Shown here one piece after another: positions 39,139 to 48,279 of a stretch of DNA of 64,000 bases. This DNA comes from Pseudomonas sp. ADAK18 (GTDB lineage: Bacteria; Pseudomonadota; Gammaproteobacteria; Pseudomonadales; Pseudomonadaceae). The stretch covers positions 4,133,001-4,197,000 of the forward strand of contig NZ_CP052859.1 of assembly GCF_012935695.1 (NCBI RefSeq), in the 5' to 3' direction. The notes below the pieces were generated by a model. That model searched no databases. It saw nothing but the letters and a program-made list of their open reading frames with translations, and was not told the DNA's origin. The position numbers were made by a program, and so were the translations under genes. How positions within the stretch are numbered: the stretch's first letter is position 1; every line of letters starts with the position of its first letter.

Positions 39139-39480
39139 TCATCCAGCCAGTTGCAGGTATTCGCCGTAAGCGTTGACGGCAGACGTATCGGTGAAGGTCT
39201 GGAAGTCCATGCTGCGGATCACCAGGTCATTGACCAACTCGGTAAAGATCACCAAGGCCGGGGAGCTGAAATAGGCACTCATCGCCTGTTCACTGCTCCA
39301 GAAACCCGAGATCAGCCACACATCCGGATCCGACAGGGAATGCTGCAACGAGAATTGCAGGCAACCCTGAGCCTGGCGGCCCGGTTCGATCAAACTACTC
39401 AAGCGTGCACCCAGTTCGGTGCTGCACCCGGTGCGGGCGCGGATAAAGGCCATATGGCTCGCGGGAATGGGGGTGGACAT
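39139..39480 (-). CDS. Antibiotic biosynthesis monooxygenase-fold (ABM) protein
   Basis: This 113-residue protein has a ferredoxin-like fold of the ABM type. The signature region GCLQFSLQHSLSDPDVWLISG is followed by FWSSEQAMSAYFSSPALVIF, the pattern of small dimeric enzymes that oxidise aromatic polyketides or degrade haem. Residues that would bind haem are not obvious. The start ATG is at 39480, with GGGAGAG 7 bases upstream. It is divergent from an AraC-type regulator that may control it through dyads in the 338-base gap. Substrate unknown. Confidence 0.75.
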   Translation of the reverse strand: MSTPIPASHMAFIRARTGCSTELGARLSSLIEPGRQAQGCLQFSLQHSLSDPDVWLISGFWSSEQAMSAYFSSPALVIFTELVNDLVIRSMDFQTFTDTSAVNAYGEYLQLAG

Positions 39481-39593
39481 GTTCGACTCTCCCGTTGAGA
39501 AGTGATGCTCGGCAACACTGTGGGGGTGTGTTGCCACAGGATCAAAGATAGCGGCGCCCCCGCACGCGTGGTTAGTCGATTCCTGCCGGCTTA

Positions 39594-39746
39594 TTGCACA
39601 ATCCTGCGAGAAGCGTAGAGATAGCGTTCAAGCCACAGGTTTTACGCCGGGCATGACGGCCTTGTTTCATGCGGGTTACCGCCAGGTGACAGCGGCCATA
39701 CTTGCCTGATCCGTGATTTATCGCAGGATCAGGCAAGGATTGTGCA
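39594..39746. promoter_or_regulatory. Inverted repeats in the ABM/AraC divergent promoter region
   Basis: CTTGCCTGATCC (39701-39712) and GGATCAGGCAAG (39726-39737) form perfect 12-bp arms around 13 bases. TTGCACAATCCTGCGA (39594-39609) has its complement split in two at 39721-39729 (TCGCAGGAT) and 39737-39746 (GGATTGTGCA). Operator function is inferred from position. The rest of the 338-base gap shows no gene. Confidence 0.5.
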
Positions 39747-39818
39747 GAATTGACATAACACTGTTTGGAAACCCGCCTTTAAGCTGTGCCCATCGTCAAA
39801 GCGCCCAGAGGATGCCCC

Positions 39819-40748
39819 ATGTCGTCGCTAGAACATCGCCCTGCCCCCCTCGACCCCGACATGGAAAAGCAGCGCGCAGAGTTGGCCGATATCGTTCTGC
39901 GTCACACCTGCGAGGACGGCTCCTACGCCACGGCGATCAATTCCTTCGTACTCAACCGGCATAACGCACCACGGGACTTCATGCCCGTGCTGGCGCAACC
40001 GGCGTTGTGCATCCTTGCCCACGGCAGCAAGGAAGTGCGCCTGGCAGACGAAACCTTCGCGTATGACCCGCTTAATTACCTGGTGTTTTCGGTATCGATG
40101 CCAGTAGCCGGGCGCATTATCGAGGCCTCGCCGGAAAACCCTAACCTGTCACTTCGACTGGACATCGACCCGGCACAGATCACCGCGCTGATCGCCGAGG
40201 CCGGCCCCATGGGTGTGCCCACTCGCCCGACTGCCAGAGGCTTGTATGTCGACCGTCTCGACAGCCAGTTGCTGGACGCAGTGCTGCGCCTGACACGCCT
40301 GCTGGACACGCCCAAAGACATCGCCATGCTCGCGCCGCTGATCAGCCGAGAGATCCTGTATCGCCTGTTGCGTAGCCCGCAAGGCTATCGACTGTATGAA
40401 ATTGCCGTCGCCAACAGTCAGAGCCATCGGGTCAGCCAGGCCATCAAATGGTTGAACGGCAACTTTGAACAACCACTGCGCATTGATGATCTGGCTAAGG
40501 AAGTGAACCTCAGCGTCTCGACCTTGCACCACCGCTTCAAGGCAATGACGGCCATGAGTCCGTTGCAATATCAGAAGCAACTGCGCCTGCAGGAAGCCCG
40601 ACGGCTAATGATCGCCGAAGGCCTGGAGGCTTCGGCGGCGGGGTATCGGGTGGGGTATGAAAGCCCGTCGCAATTCAGCCGTGAATACAGCCGGTTGTTT
40701 GGCGCACCGCCGTTGCGGGATTTGGCGCGGTTGCGCTTGAGCGTCTGA
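39819..40748 (+). CDS. AraC-family transcriptional regulator
   Basis: This 309-residue regulator has an N-terminal AraC-type sensing domain (about 20-190, with LAQPALCILAHGSKEVRLAD and NYLVFSVSMPVAGRI). Two helix-turn-helix motifs lie in the C-terminal domain: one around DDLAKEVNLSVSTLHHRFKA and a second ending RVGYESPSQFSREYSRLFG. The N-domain type occurs in regulators of aldehyde or alcohol-related genes, but the effector is unknown. Start is the ATG with GAGGA 7 bases upstream. It is divergent from the ABM-fold gene and probably controls it. Confidence 0.92.
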   Translation: MSSLEHRPAPLDPDMEKQRAELADIVLRHTCEDGSYATAINSFVLNRHNAPRDFMPVLAQPALCILAHGSKEVRLADETFAYDPLNYLVFSVSMPVAGRIIEASPENPNLSLRLDIDPAQITALIAEAGPMGVPTRPTARGLYVDRLDSQLLDAVLRLTRLLDTPKDIAMLAPLISREILYRLLRSPQGYRLYEIAVANSQSHRVSQAIKWLNGNFEQPLRIDDLAKEVNLSVSTLHHRFKAMTAMSPLQYQKQLRLQEARRLMIAEGLEASAAGYRVGYESPSQFSREYSRLFGAPPLRDLARLRLSV

Positions 40749-40793
40749 CGCATACCCAAGGACAACAAAGATCAAATGTGGGAGCTGGTTTGT

Positions 40794-40880
40794 GTGGGAG
40801 CGGGCTTGCTCGCGAATGCGTCCTGCCAGTTGAAATACTTGTATCTGACACACCGCATTCGCGAGCAAGCCCGCTCCCAC
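40794..40880. repeat. REP-type inverted repeat (REPIN) with a partial copy upstream
   Basis: Perfect 27-bp arms (40794-40820 and 40854-40880) with GTGGGAGCGGGCTTGCTCGC at the left. A shortened extra copy (ATGTGGGAGCTGGTTTG) lies directly before it at 40776-40792. Confidence 0.9.
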
Positions 40881-40889
40881 ATTTAGACC

Positions 40890-41128
40890 CAGCCCTTTCA
40901 AGGTCTTTGAGAACGCAGCCGTACTTGGAAAGAGAACACTGACCTGTGGCGAGGGGGCTTGCCCCCGTTGGGCTGCGGAGCAGCCCTAAAACCTGCCATC
41001 TCGGTCTATCTGAAGAAACTCAGCGATCCTATTGGGGCCGCTTCGCAGCCCAACGGGGGCAAGCCCCCTCGCCACAGGGTCAATGTGCACCTCTAATGAC
41101 TGTTTTTTCAAAGACCTTGAAAGGGCTG
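40890..41128. mobile_element. Nested inverted-repeat element flanked by 10-bp direct repeats (MITE-like)
   Basis: Terminal inverted repeats of 21 bp (CAGCCCTTTCAAGGTCTTTG plus A, 40890-40910, and its complement at 41108-41128) enclose a second inverted repeat with perfect 35-bp arms (40943-40977 and 41044-41078). The sequence CATTTAGACC directly flanks the left side (40880-40889) and occurs again one base beyond the right side (41130-41139), as a target duplication would. The 239-bp unit contains no gene. It is bordered by a REP repeat and ends near the gtrS stop. Confidence 0.6.
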
Positions 41129-41143
41129 ACATTTAGACCGGGC

Positions 41144-42613
41144 TTAATCCAGGGTGCGGGGCAACTGCAAAGTCACCCGCAAGCCACCCTCACGCAAATT
41201 CTGCAAACTCACTTCACCGCCATGGCTATGGGCGATATTGCGCGCAATGCCCAGTCCCAGGCCATAACCCTGCTGCTGCCCGGCAAGGCGAAAGTGCGGT
41301 TCGAAGACTTGCTCCAGGCGCTGTTCGGGCACGCCTGGGCCTTCGTCATCAACGTGGAGGATGAACTCCGCGCCGTCATCTTCGATGTACAGATGGGCGT
41401 TCTGGCCATACTTCAAGGCGTTGTCGATCAGGTTGCCCATGCAGCGTTTGAGGGCCAGCGGTTTGCCCTGATAGAGCGCCAGCGCCCGCCCGTGTTGGGT
41501 CACCCGGCCGTTGCCATTGGGCGCCAGGTAAGGCTCCACCAGGCAATCGAGCACATAATTGAGGTCCACCGGTTCGATGTTCTCGTGAATATCGGTGTCC
41601 TTGACGCACTGCAATGCGCCCTTGACCAACAATTCCAGCTCATCCAAGTCCCGGCCAAACTTGGCCTGCAGTTTTTCATCTTCCAGCAATTCCACTCGTA
41701 ACCGTAGACGCGTGATCGGTGTGCGCAGATCGTGGGAAATGGCGCTGAACAATTGGCTGCGCTCAGTCAGGTAGCGGCTGATGCGTTCGCGCATGGCATT
41801 AAAGGCCCGCCCTACTTCCACTACTTCACTGCCACCGCCTTCGGCCACCGGTTCCACGTCGGCGCCCAGGGACATGTCCCGCGCCGCCCGCGCCAGGCGC
41901 TTGAGCGGCCGGCTTTGCCAATGCACCAGCAGGCCGATAAACAGCAGCAGGAACGCACTGGTCAGCACGATAAACCACACCTGCTGGGACGGCAGGCCTT
42001 GTTCTTCCAGGCTGGTGTAGGGCTCAGGCAACAGCGAGGCGATGTATAGCCATTCGCCGGGAGCCAGTTGGATTTGGGTCACCAGCACGGGCGGATTAAC
42101 CGGTTCCAGGGTCAAGGCGTAGTGAGCCCAGGAGCGCGGCAATTCGTCGAGTTTCAGGCCGGCGTTAAAGATCCGCAGGTCTTCGGCGCTGACAAACTCC
42201 ACCGAGACGTGCACGTCGCTGCCCAGGGTCTGGCGCAGCACTTCATCCACGGCTTTGAGCACCGCCTGCTTGCGCGGGGTCTCGGGCAGTATCGCCATGT
42301 CCAGCGGTTTGTCGTTGAGGGTCACCACGAAACGGGTGCCGCCCATGCTGCGCAATTGGTCCAGCACCAACGGGCGGTAGGCCACCGGCAGAGAGCGGAA
42401 ATAACTGACGCTGGCGGTCATCGAATGGGCCAGGCTGCGGGCGCTGGTGACCAGGCCTTCCAGCTGGGTAGCCCGCAGTTGCGAGACCCAGATCACGCTG
42501 GACAACGCCTGGGCAAACAACACCGCCAGCAGCGTCAGGAGCAACATCCGCCCCAACAGCGAGCGAGGTACCGGAAACCGCCGGCGTGGTTCGTTCAGGC
42601 GTTCAGTGGGCAT
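41144..42613 (-). CDS. gtrS: Sensor histidine kinase GtrS (glucose/2-ketogluconate response)
   Basis: This 489-residue EnvZ/OmpR-type kinase has a first helix at about 20-42, a periplasmic domain to about 215, a second helix at 217-236 (VWFIVLTSAFLLLFIGLLVH), HAMP, HisKA with FSAISHDLRTPITRLRL, and an ATPase domain with CMGNLIDNALKYG and GYGLGLGIARNIAHSHGG. Its place after gltR, glk and edd matches the GtrS-GltR system of P. aeruginosa and P. putida, which senses 2-ketogluconate and 6-phosphogluconate and controls oprB and glucose uptake genes. ATG 42613 overlaps the gltR stop by 11 bases, so translation is coupled. The uptake genes normally nearby are not present in this window. Confidence 0.92.
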   Translation of the reverse strand: MPTERLNEPRRRFPVPRSLLGRMLLLTLLAVLFAQALSSVIWVSQLRATQLEGLVTSARSLAHSMTASVSYFRSLPVAYRPLVLDQLRSMGGTRFVVTLNDKPLDMAILPETPRKQAVLKAVDEVLRQTLGSDVHVSVEFVSAEDLRIFNAGLKLDELPRSWAHYALTLEPVNPPVLVTQIQLAPGEWLYIASLLPEPYTSLEEQGLPSQQVWFIVLTSAFLLLFIGLLVHWQSRPLKRLARAARDMSLGADVEPVAEGGGSEVVEVGRAFNAMRERISRYLTERSQLFSAISHDLRTPITRLRLRVELLEDEKLQAKFGRDLDELELLVKGALQCVKDTDIHENIEPVDLNYVLDCLVEPYLAPNGNGRVTQHGRALALYQGKPLALKRCMGNLIDNALKYGQNAHLYIEDDGAEFILHVDDEGPGVPEQRLEQVFEPHFRLAGQQQGYGLGLGIARNIAHSHGGEVSLQNLREGGLRVTLQLPRTLD

Positions 42614-43334
42614 TACTGGCAACCACACTGGCCGCCAGTTGATAGCCACTGCCGCGCACTGTGCGAATCAGCCGGGGTGGTTTTTCGGTGTCCCGCAGGC
42701 GTTGGCGCAAGCGGCTGACGGCCATGTCGACGATTCGGTCCAACGGCATCAGGTCGCGGCCACGGGTGGCGTTGCCAATGGTGTCTCGGTCGAGGATTTG
42801 CTGGGGATGATCGAGGAACAGCTTCAACAAGGCAAAGTCGGCGCCGGAGAGGATCACTTCCTCCCCGTCCAGATGAAACAGGCGGTGGCTGACCATGTCC
42901 AGGCGCCACTCATCGAACACCAGCACCTCGCCACCGCTACGCTCCTGCCCGAACTGGGCACGGCGCAACAGGGCCTTGATCCGTGCCTGCAATTCACGCG
43001 GGCTGAACGGCTTGCCGATGTAGTCGTCGGCGCCCAACTCCAGGCCAATCACCCGGTCGGCTTCGTCGGAACTGGCGGTGAGCATGATGATCGGCACCTG
43101 CGCCTGGCGCGGGTGCTGGCGGATCCAGCGGCAGAGGCTGAAACCGTCTTCGTCCGGCAGCATCACATCGAGGATCACCAGGTCGCACGGTGCCTCGTTC
43201 ATCGCCTGGCGAAACCCCGCACCGTCCGACACGCCACGGACCTGGAAGCCGGCGCGACAGAGGTAGGTTTGCAGCAACTCGCGGATTTCCTGGTCGTCGT
43301 CGACAAGGAGAATGGACTTACTGGTTACGCTCAC
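42603..43334 (-). CDS. gltR: OmpR-type response regulator GltR
   Basis: This 243-residue regulator has a receiver domain at 1-120 with the phospho-acceptor Asp in LVILDVMLPDEDGF and an OmpR-type winged-helix domain containing LDRDTIGNATRGRDLM and PRLIRTVRGSGYQL. It pairs with GtrS, with which it overlaps. The start is GTG at 43334 with AAGGA 8 bases upstream; an ATG three codons earlier (43343) sits directly on the ribosome site and is less likely. In P. aeruginosa GltR controls glucose uptake; here the neighbours support the same role. Confidence 0.92.
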   Translation of the reverse strand: MSVTSKSILLVDDDQEIRELLQTYLCRAGFQVRGVSDGAGFRQAMNEAPCDLVILDVMLPDEDGFSLCRWIRQHPRQAQVPIIMLTASSDEADRVIGLELGADDYIGKPFSPRELQARIKALLRRAQFGQERSGGEVLVFDEWRLDMVSHRLFHLDGEEVILSGADFALLKLFLDHPQQILDRDTIGNATRGRDLMPLDRIVDMAVSRLRQRLRDTEKPPRLIRTVRGSGYQLAASVVASNAH

Positions 43335-43362
43335 GGGGATCATCCTTATTTTTGTTATGCCT

Positions 43363-43471
43363 AACCCTGTAGCCGCTGCCATAGGCTGCGATAAGGCCAA
43401 AGGCCTTCAACGATTTCAAGAACCTGTGCCTCTTCGAGGCAATCGCAGCCTTCGGCAGCGGCTACAGGGTT
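43363..43471. repeat. Inverted repeat of the AACCCTGTAGCCGCTGCC type
   Basis: Outer arms of 18 bp (43363-43380 and 43454-43471) are perfect, and inner arms around GCTGCGAT pair imperfectly. It fills the gap between glk and gltR. A degenerate fragment of the same kind (GTAGCC...GGCTAC) lies near 53197-53215. Confidence 0.8.
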
Positions 43472-43481
43472 GGGGGCAGAA

Positions 43482-44438
43482 CTACGCAAACGCCTGCTCA
43501 AGCGCGACACCTGCCCCGGTCAACCCAGAATACGGCGCCGTTACCAGCCACACCGGAATGCCCTTGAAGTAGTCACTCATGCAGCCTTTGTCACCAAAGC
43601 TCTTGGCAAAACCACTCTTGATAAAGAAGTCGGCAAACCGCGGGATCACGCCCCCAACGATATACACCCCACCACGACCGCCCGTGGTCAACACGTTGTT
43701 ACCGGCCACCCGGCCGAGCCAGATACTGAACTGGTCCAGCACTTCCAGAGCCACCGGATCGCCAGCAAGACCCGCCGCCGTTACGGCTTCGGGGGTTTCC
43801 AGCACCGGCGTGTGGCCGTCCACCGCACAGATCGCCCGATATAAACGCGGCAAACCGCCGCCGCTCAGTACGGTTTCGGCGCTGACATGGCCGATCTCGT
43901 TGTAAATGTGCTGCCACAGTTGCGCTTCTCGCGGGCTGCTCAGGGGCAGGTCGACATGGCCGCCCTCCCCCGGCAATGCAGCCCAGCGCCCGGCGCCCAG
44001 GTCCAGCAGGGTGCCCACGCCCAGGCCAGTGCCCGGGCCGATCACCACTGCCGGGCGCAACGGCTCCGGCGTGCCTTCGCAGACCACGCGAAATTCATCG
44101 GGCTGCAGGCGGGTCATGCCCAGGGCCATGGCCGAAAAATCGTTGACCAGCAGCAGCTCATCCACCTGCAAGGTGTTGCAGAAGGCAGTTTTGCTCAGCC
44201 GCCAGTGATTGTTGGTGAATTTAAATTCATCTCCGCTCACCGGCCCGGCGACCGACAGACACACCGCACCGATGGAGCCCAGCGCCAGGCCTTCCTCCTT
44301 GAGGTAGGCTTGGATGGCCTCCTCGGGGCTGGCATGATCCGCTGTCGCATGGACGCGAATCGAGTGCAGGGCTTGATCCCGCCACAACGCAAAACGGGCG
44401 TTGGTACCGCCGATGTCACCGACCAGCGCAAGCTTCAC
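43482..44438 (-). CDS. glk: Glucokinase
   Basis: This 318-residue enzyme phosphorylates glucose with ATP in the cytoplasm. It begins (GTG start) [20 protein letters not shown], the ATP-binding motif, and holds [28 protein letters not shown] and the zinc-less ROK-free layout of the bacterial Glk family, with [11 protein letters not shown] for sugar binding. The GTG start overlaps the edd stop as GTGA, so translation is coupled. It feeds glucose 6-phosphate to the Entner-Doudoroff pathway. Confidence 0.96.
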   Translation of the reverse strand: MKLALVGDIGGTNARFALWRDQALHSIRVHATADHASPEEAIQAYLKEEGLALGSIGAVCLSVAGPVSGDEFKFTNNHWRLSKTAFCNTLQVDELLLVNDFSAMALGMTRLQPDEFRVVCEGTPEPLRPAVVIGPGTGLGVGTLLDLGAGRWAALPGEGGHVDLPLSSPREAQLWQHIYNEIGHVSAETVLSGGGLPRLYRAICAVDGHTPVLETPEAVTAAGLAGDPVALEVLDQFSIWLGRVAGNNVLTTGGRGGVYIVGGVIPRFADFFIKSGFAKSFGDKGCMSDYFKGIPVWLVTAPYSGLTGAGVALEQAFA

Positions 44439-46261
44439 TTAAGACTCTCCAGGGCAGACGTAAAGGCGCTGGCGCCCTGCTCTGCGGAGCTTGCGGCCAA
44501 GCGCATAAATGCAAACAGCTCGCGACCGGCCCCCACGTTATTGCCCAACAGGCCCGTGGCAGGCGCGCGCGCTGCAAATTCTTCGGCGTCCACCTTAAGC
44601 TCCAAGGTGCCTTTAACGCCATCCACACGAATGATATCGCCATCTCGCACGCGCGCCAGCGCACCGCCGCGCTGAGCCTCAGGGCTGACATGAATCGCGG
44701 CCGGGATCTTACCCGAGGCGCCGGACATCCGCCCGTCTGTCACCAACGCCACCTTAAAGCCACGGTCCTGCAACACACCGAGGAACGGCGTCATCTTGTG
44801 CAGTTCCGGCATGCCATTGGAGCGCGGGCCCTGGAAGCGCATCACCGCAACGAAGTCTTTCTCCAACTGGCCGGCCTTGAAGGCATCGGCCAGGTCCTGT
44901 TGATCCTGGAACACCACGGCCGGAGCTTCGACGATTTGATGTTCGAGGGCCACAGCGGAGACTTTCATCACCCCGCGACCCAGGTTGCCTTCCATCACCC
45001 GCAACCCACCTTCCGGCGAGAACGCCCGAGCCACAGGCCGCAGAATGGTTTCGTCGAGGCTTTCGATCGGGCCTTCACGCCACACCAGTTCGCCTTCCAC
45101 CAGGAACGGTTCCTGGGTGTAGCGGCTCAGGCCATGACCGGCCACGGTGTTGACGTCGTTGTGAAGCAGGCCGGCTTCCAGCAGCTCGCGAATCAGGAAC
45201 GACATACCGCCCGCCGCCTGGAAGTGGTTGATATCGGCCTTGCCGTTTGGATAGACGTGGGACAGGGTCGGCACCACCTCGGAGAGGTCGGCCATGTCCT
45301 GCCAAGTGAGGATGATACCCGCCGCCATGGCGATGGCCGGCATGTGCAGGGTGTGGTTGGTGGAACCGCCGGTGGCGTTGAGGGCGACGATGGAGTTGAC
45401 GATGGACTTCTCGTCGACGATCTCGCCAATCGGCATGAACGAGCCGTTCTGCTTGGTCAGGCGGGTGACCTGCTGCGCGGCTTCACGGGTCAGGGCGTCA
45501 CGCAGCGGCGTGTACGGGTTGACGAAAGACGCGCCCGGCAAGTGCAGGCCCATGACTTCCATCAGCAACTGGTTGGTATTGGCGGTGCCGTAGAAAGTGC
45601 AGGTGCCGGGGCTGTGGTAGGAGTTCATCTCCGATTCCAACAGCTCTTCACGGGTGGCCTTGCCTTCGGCGTAGCGCTGGCGCACGTCGGCCTTCTGCTT
45701 GTTGGAGATACCCGACGGCATTGGCCCGCCCGGTACGAAGATCATCGGCAGATGGCCGTAACGCAAGGCGCCCATCATCAGGCCCGGGACAATCTTGTCG
45801 CAGATACCCAGCATCAGCGCCGCATCGAACATATTGTGGGACAGCGCTACCGCCGTGGACATCGCAATGACTTCACGGCTCAGCAGGCTCAGCTCCATAC
45901 CAGGCTCGCCCTGGGTCACGCCGTCGCACATGGCCGGGGTGCCACCCGCGAACTGACCAACGGAACCGACTTCGCGCAGGGCCTTTTTGATTTGCTCGGG
46001 GAAATGTTCGTACGGCTGGTGCGCCGAGAGCATGTCGTTATATGAAGAAACAATTGCCACGTTGGCGGCGTTCATCATCCGCAGGCTGTGCTTGTCCTCG
46101 GTACCGCAACCGGCCACGCCGTGGGCAAAGTTGGCGCATTGCAGCTTGCCGCGCATCGGACCGTCGCTGGCAGCACCGCGAATAAGTGCAAGGTAGGCCT
46201 CACGGGTGGCGCGGCTACGGGCGATAAGCCGTTCGGTGACCTCAAGTACGCGGGGATGCAT
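44435..46261 (-). CDS. edd: Phosphogluconate dehydratase
   Basis: This 608-residue enzyme of the IlvD/Edd family converts 6-phosphogluconate to 2-keto-3-deoxy-6-phosphogluconate in the Entner-Doudoroff pathway. The iron-sulfur cluster region includes cysteines in [27 protein letters not shown] and [14 protein letters not shown]. The C-terminal half holds [20 protein letters not shown]. Length fits the family. It is the first gene of the edd-glk-(gltR-gtrS) unit and divergent from gap; HexR boxes lie between the two. eda and zwf are not in this window. Confidence 0.97.
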   Translation of the reverse strand: MHPRVLEVTERLIARSRATREAYLALIRGAASDGPMRGKLQCANFAHGVAGCGTEDKHSLRMMNAANVAIVSSYNDMLSAHQPYEHFPEQIKKALREVGSVGQFAGGTPAMCDGVTQGEPGMELSLLSREVIAMSTAVALSHNMFDAALMLGICDKIVPGLMMGALRYGHLPMIFVPGGPMPSGISNKQKADVRQRYAEGKATREELLESEMNSYHSPGTCTFYGTANTNQLLMEVMGLHLPGASFVNPYTPLRDALTREAAQQVTRLTKQNGSFMPIGEIVDEKSIVNSIVALNATGGSTNHTLHMPAIAMAAGIILTWQDMADLSEVVPTLSHVYPNGKADINHFQAAGGMSFLIRELLEAGLLHNDVNTVAGHGLSRYTQEPFLVEGELVWREGPIESLDETILRPVARAFSPEGGLRVMEGNLGRGVMKVSAVALEHQIVEAPAVVFQDQQDLADAFKAGQLEKDFVAVMRFQGPRSNGMPELHKMTPFLGVLQDRGFKVALVTDGRMSGASGKIPAAIHVSPEAQRGGALARVRDGDIIRVDGVKGTLELKVDAEEFAARAPATGLLGNNVGAGRELFAFMRLAASSAEQGASAFTSALESLK

Positions 46262-46380
46262 GTGTAGAACTCCAGGCTAACGGATGTGGCGACCTGTATG
46301 TCTATGCTGATCAAACGCCGCTGCACGTGGGATGGCAGAGTGTTATTTGACCCATCGGACCAGTTGATTCAGGTCACTCG

Positions 46381-46395
46381 TTGTAGATTGAACAA
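46381..46395. promoter_or_regulatory. HexR operator 1 in the edd/gap region
   Basis: TTGTAGATTGAACAA fits TTGT-N7-ACAA, the published HexR consensus of P. putida. It lies 120 bases from the edd start and 87 from the gap start. Confidence 0.75.
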
Positions 46396-46442
46396 AATAT
46401 TGCCACTAAAAAGGCTTGTTTTCTATTTTTATGCGAATAATC

Positions 46443-46457
46443 TTGTAATTCTTACAA
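46443..46457. promoter_or_regulatory. HexR operator 2, just upstream of gap
   Basis: TTGTAATTCTTACAA fits TTGT-N7-ACAA. It ends 25 bases before the gap ATG, where repressor binding would block the promoter or transcript start. Confidence 0.75.
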
Positions 46458-46481
46458 CAAATCGACGACAGGCGCTTTCCA

Positions 46482-47483
46482 ATGACACTTCGAATCGCAA
46501 TCAATGGTTTTGGCCGGATCGGCCGTAACGTCCTGCGCGCACTTTATACCCAAGGTTACCGTCAGGATTTGCAGATCGTCGCCATCAACGATCTTGGCGA
46601 CAGTTCGATCAATGCCCACCTGCTCAAATACGACACCGTCCACGGCACTTTCGAAGCAGAGGTCGCCCACGATCAGGAAAGCCTGACCGTCAATGGCGAC
46701 CGGATTGCCGTCAGTGCCATTCGTAACCCGGCCGACCTGCCCTGGGCTGCCGAGAAGATCGACGTCGTGTTCGAATGCACCGGTCTGTTCACCGACCGTG
46801 CCAAGGCTGCAGCCCATATTACCGCTGGCGCGCGCAAGGTGATCATTTCGGCACCGGCCAAAGGCGCTGACGCCACCGTGGTCTACGGTGTGAACCACGA
46901 CATCCTGCGTCAATCCCACCAGATCATTTCCAACGCTTCCTGCACCACCAACTGCCTGGCGCCGGTTGCTCAGGTGTTGCACCGCGAGTTGGGCATCGAA
47001 AGCGGCTTGATGACCACCATCCACGCCTACACCAACGACCAGAACCTGACCGACGTCTACCACACCGACCCGTACCGCGCCCGTTCGGCCACCCAGAACA
47101 TGATCCCGAGTAAGACCGGTGCCGCCGAAGCGGTAGGCCTGGTACTGCCGGAGCTGGCGGGCAAGCTGACCGGGATGGCCGTTCGCGTGCCGGTGATCAA
47201 CGTGTCCCTGGTGGACTTGACCGTCCAACTCAAGCGCGAAGCGTCCGCTGATGAGGTCAACGCCCTGCTCAAGGCGGCCAGCCAGCACTCGAAAATTCTT
47301 GGCTACAACACCCTGCCGCTGGTTTCCAGTGACTTCAACCATAACCCGCTGTCGTCGATCTTCGACGCCAACCACACCAAATCCAGCGGCAAGCTGTTGA
47401 AGGTGTTGGCCTGGTATGACAACGAGTGGGGCTTCTCCAACCGGATGCTGGATAACTGCCTGGCGCTGTGTAACGCCGAATAA
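46482..47483 (+). CDS. gap: Glyceraldehyde-3-phosphate dehydrogenase, type I
   Basis: This 333-residue glycolytic enzyme oxidises glyceraldehyde 3-phosphate to 1,3-bisphosphoglycerate. The NAD motif is [10 protein letters not shown], and the catalytic Cys is in [12 protein letters not shown] with the partner His later in [11 protein letters not shown]. Divergence from edd and HexR control fit the gap-1 gene of P. putida, which is induced by glucose. The first ATG is used; the ribosome site is weak. A REP repeat follows. Confidence 0.96.
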   Translation: MTLRIAINGFGRIGRNVLRALYTQGYRQDLQIVAINDLGDSSINAHLLKYDTVHGTFEAEVAHDQESLTVNGDRIAVSAIRNPADLPWAAEKIDVVFECTGLFTDRAKAAAHITAGARKVIISAPAKGADATVVYGVNHDILRQSHQIISNASCTTNCLAPVAQVLHRELGIESGLMTTIHAYTNDQNLTDVYHTDPYRARSATQNMIPSKTGAAEAVGLVLPELAGKLTGMAVRVPVINVSLVDLTVQLKREASADEVNALLKAASQHSKILGYNTLPLVSSDFNHNPLSSIFDANHTKSSGKLLKVLAWYDNEWGFSNRMLDNCLALCNAE

Positions 47484-47501
47484 CCCCGCAAGGGTGATTC
47501 T

Positions 47502-47590
47502 CTGTGGGAGCTGGCTTGCCTGCGATACAGGCGACTCGGTCTGTCAGTTAGATCGAGTTGATGCCATCGCAGGCAAGCCAGCTCCCACAG
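47502..47590. repeat. REP-type inverted repeat (REPIN)
   Basis: Perfect 25-bp arms (47502-47526 and 47566-47590) beginning CTGTGGGAGCTGGCTTGCCT. It lies between gap and the ECF sigma gene. Confidence 0.9.
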
Positions 47591-47633
47591 GGATCGGTGC
47601 AAGCGCTCAAAGTGCCACTTGCCATTTTCGCTG

Positions 47634-47650
47634 ATGATAAGCATTATCAT
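47634..47650 (+). promoter_or_regulatory. Fur box upstream of the ECF sigma gene
   Basis: ATGATAAGCATTATCAT has 7-bp inverted arms around GCA and matches the Fur consensus GATAATGATAATCATTATC closely. It lies 26 bases before the GTG start, so Fur with iron should block transcription. Confidence 0.75.
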
Positions 47651-47676
47651 TCGCTGCAAATCGGTCTGGTATCACT

Positions 47677-48195
47677 GTGAGCCAATCTCGCTTCAATCAA
47701 GTCTTCCTCAGCCAACGGGTCATTCTGCTGCGCACCTTGCAGCGGATGGTGAATAACCACAGCACCGCCGAGGACCTGTTGCAGGAAACCTACCTGCGTG
47801 TCACTCGGGCCCTGAGTGAAAGACCGATCGACCACCTCGAGCCCTTCGTCTACCAGACAGCCCGCAACCTGGCGCTGGACCACCTGCGCTCGCGTCGGAT
47901 TCAAGCCCGCACGTTGCAGGAAGATGTACCCATGGACATCCTGCAGAGCGTCGCCTCTCCCGTCAGCACCCCCGAAGACGCAACCCAGGCCGAGCAATTG
48001 CTGGAACACCTGAGTGTCAGCCTCGGTCAGTTGAGCGCGCGCCAGCAGCAGATTTTCATCCTCAGCCGCCTGCACGGTTGCAGCTATCAGGAAATCGCCG
48101 ATCAGCTCGATGTGTCCTTGAGTACCGTGCAAAAGGAACTGAAATTGATCATGGCCATCTGTGTGGGTGTGGCCGAACGGCTGGATCGCCCTTAA
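47677..48195 (+). CDS. hxuI: ECF sigma factor of the iron-starvation type (HxuI-like)
   Basis: This 172-residue sigma factor has region 2 at about 10-75 (VILLRTLQRMVNNHSTAEDL, QTARNLALDHLRSRR) and region 4 at about 115-165 (LSARQQQIFILSRLHGCSYQ, then DQLDVSLSTVQKELK). It lies before an anti-sigma factor and a haem receptor, the FecI/FecR/FecA order, and the receptor with haem oxygenase points to the HxuIRA system of P. aeruginosa (PA1300-1302). The start is GTG at 47677; no ATG lies nearby, and its ribosome site is weak. A Fur box precedes it. Confidence 0.87.
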   Translation: MSQSRFNQVFLSQRVILLRTLQRMVNNHSTAEDLLQETYLRVTRALSERPIDHLEPFVYQTARNLALDHLRSRRIQARTLQEDVPMDILQSVASPVSTPEDATQAEQLLEHLSVSLGQLSARQQQIFILSRLHGCSYQEIADQLDVSLSTVQKELKLIMAICVGVAERLDRP

Positions 48196-48279
48196 GCTTT
48201 GTCGGAAAAAGCCGACAGCAGTGTCGATTCAAACTGCAAGACGATTGAATAAAACGTGGGCGAAGACCCGAGGAACACC

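Noticed and set aside
40794..41078. Repeated palindromes near 41 kb considered as a CRISPR array
   Set aside because: The repeats are inverted and long, without regular spacers or cas genes.
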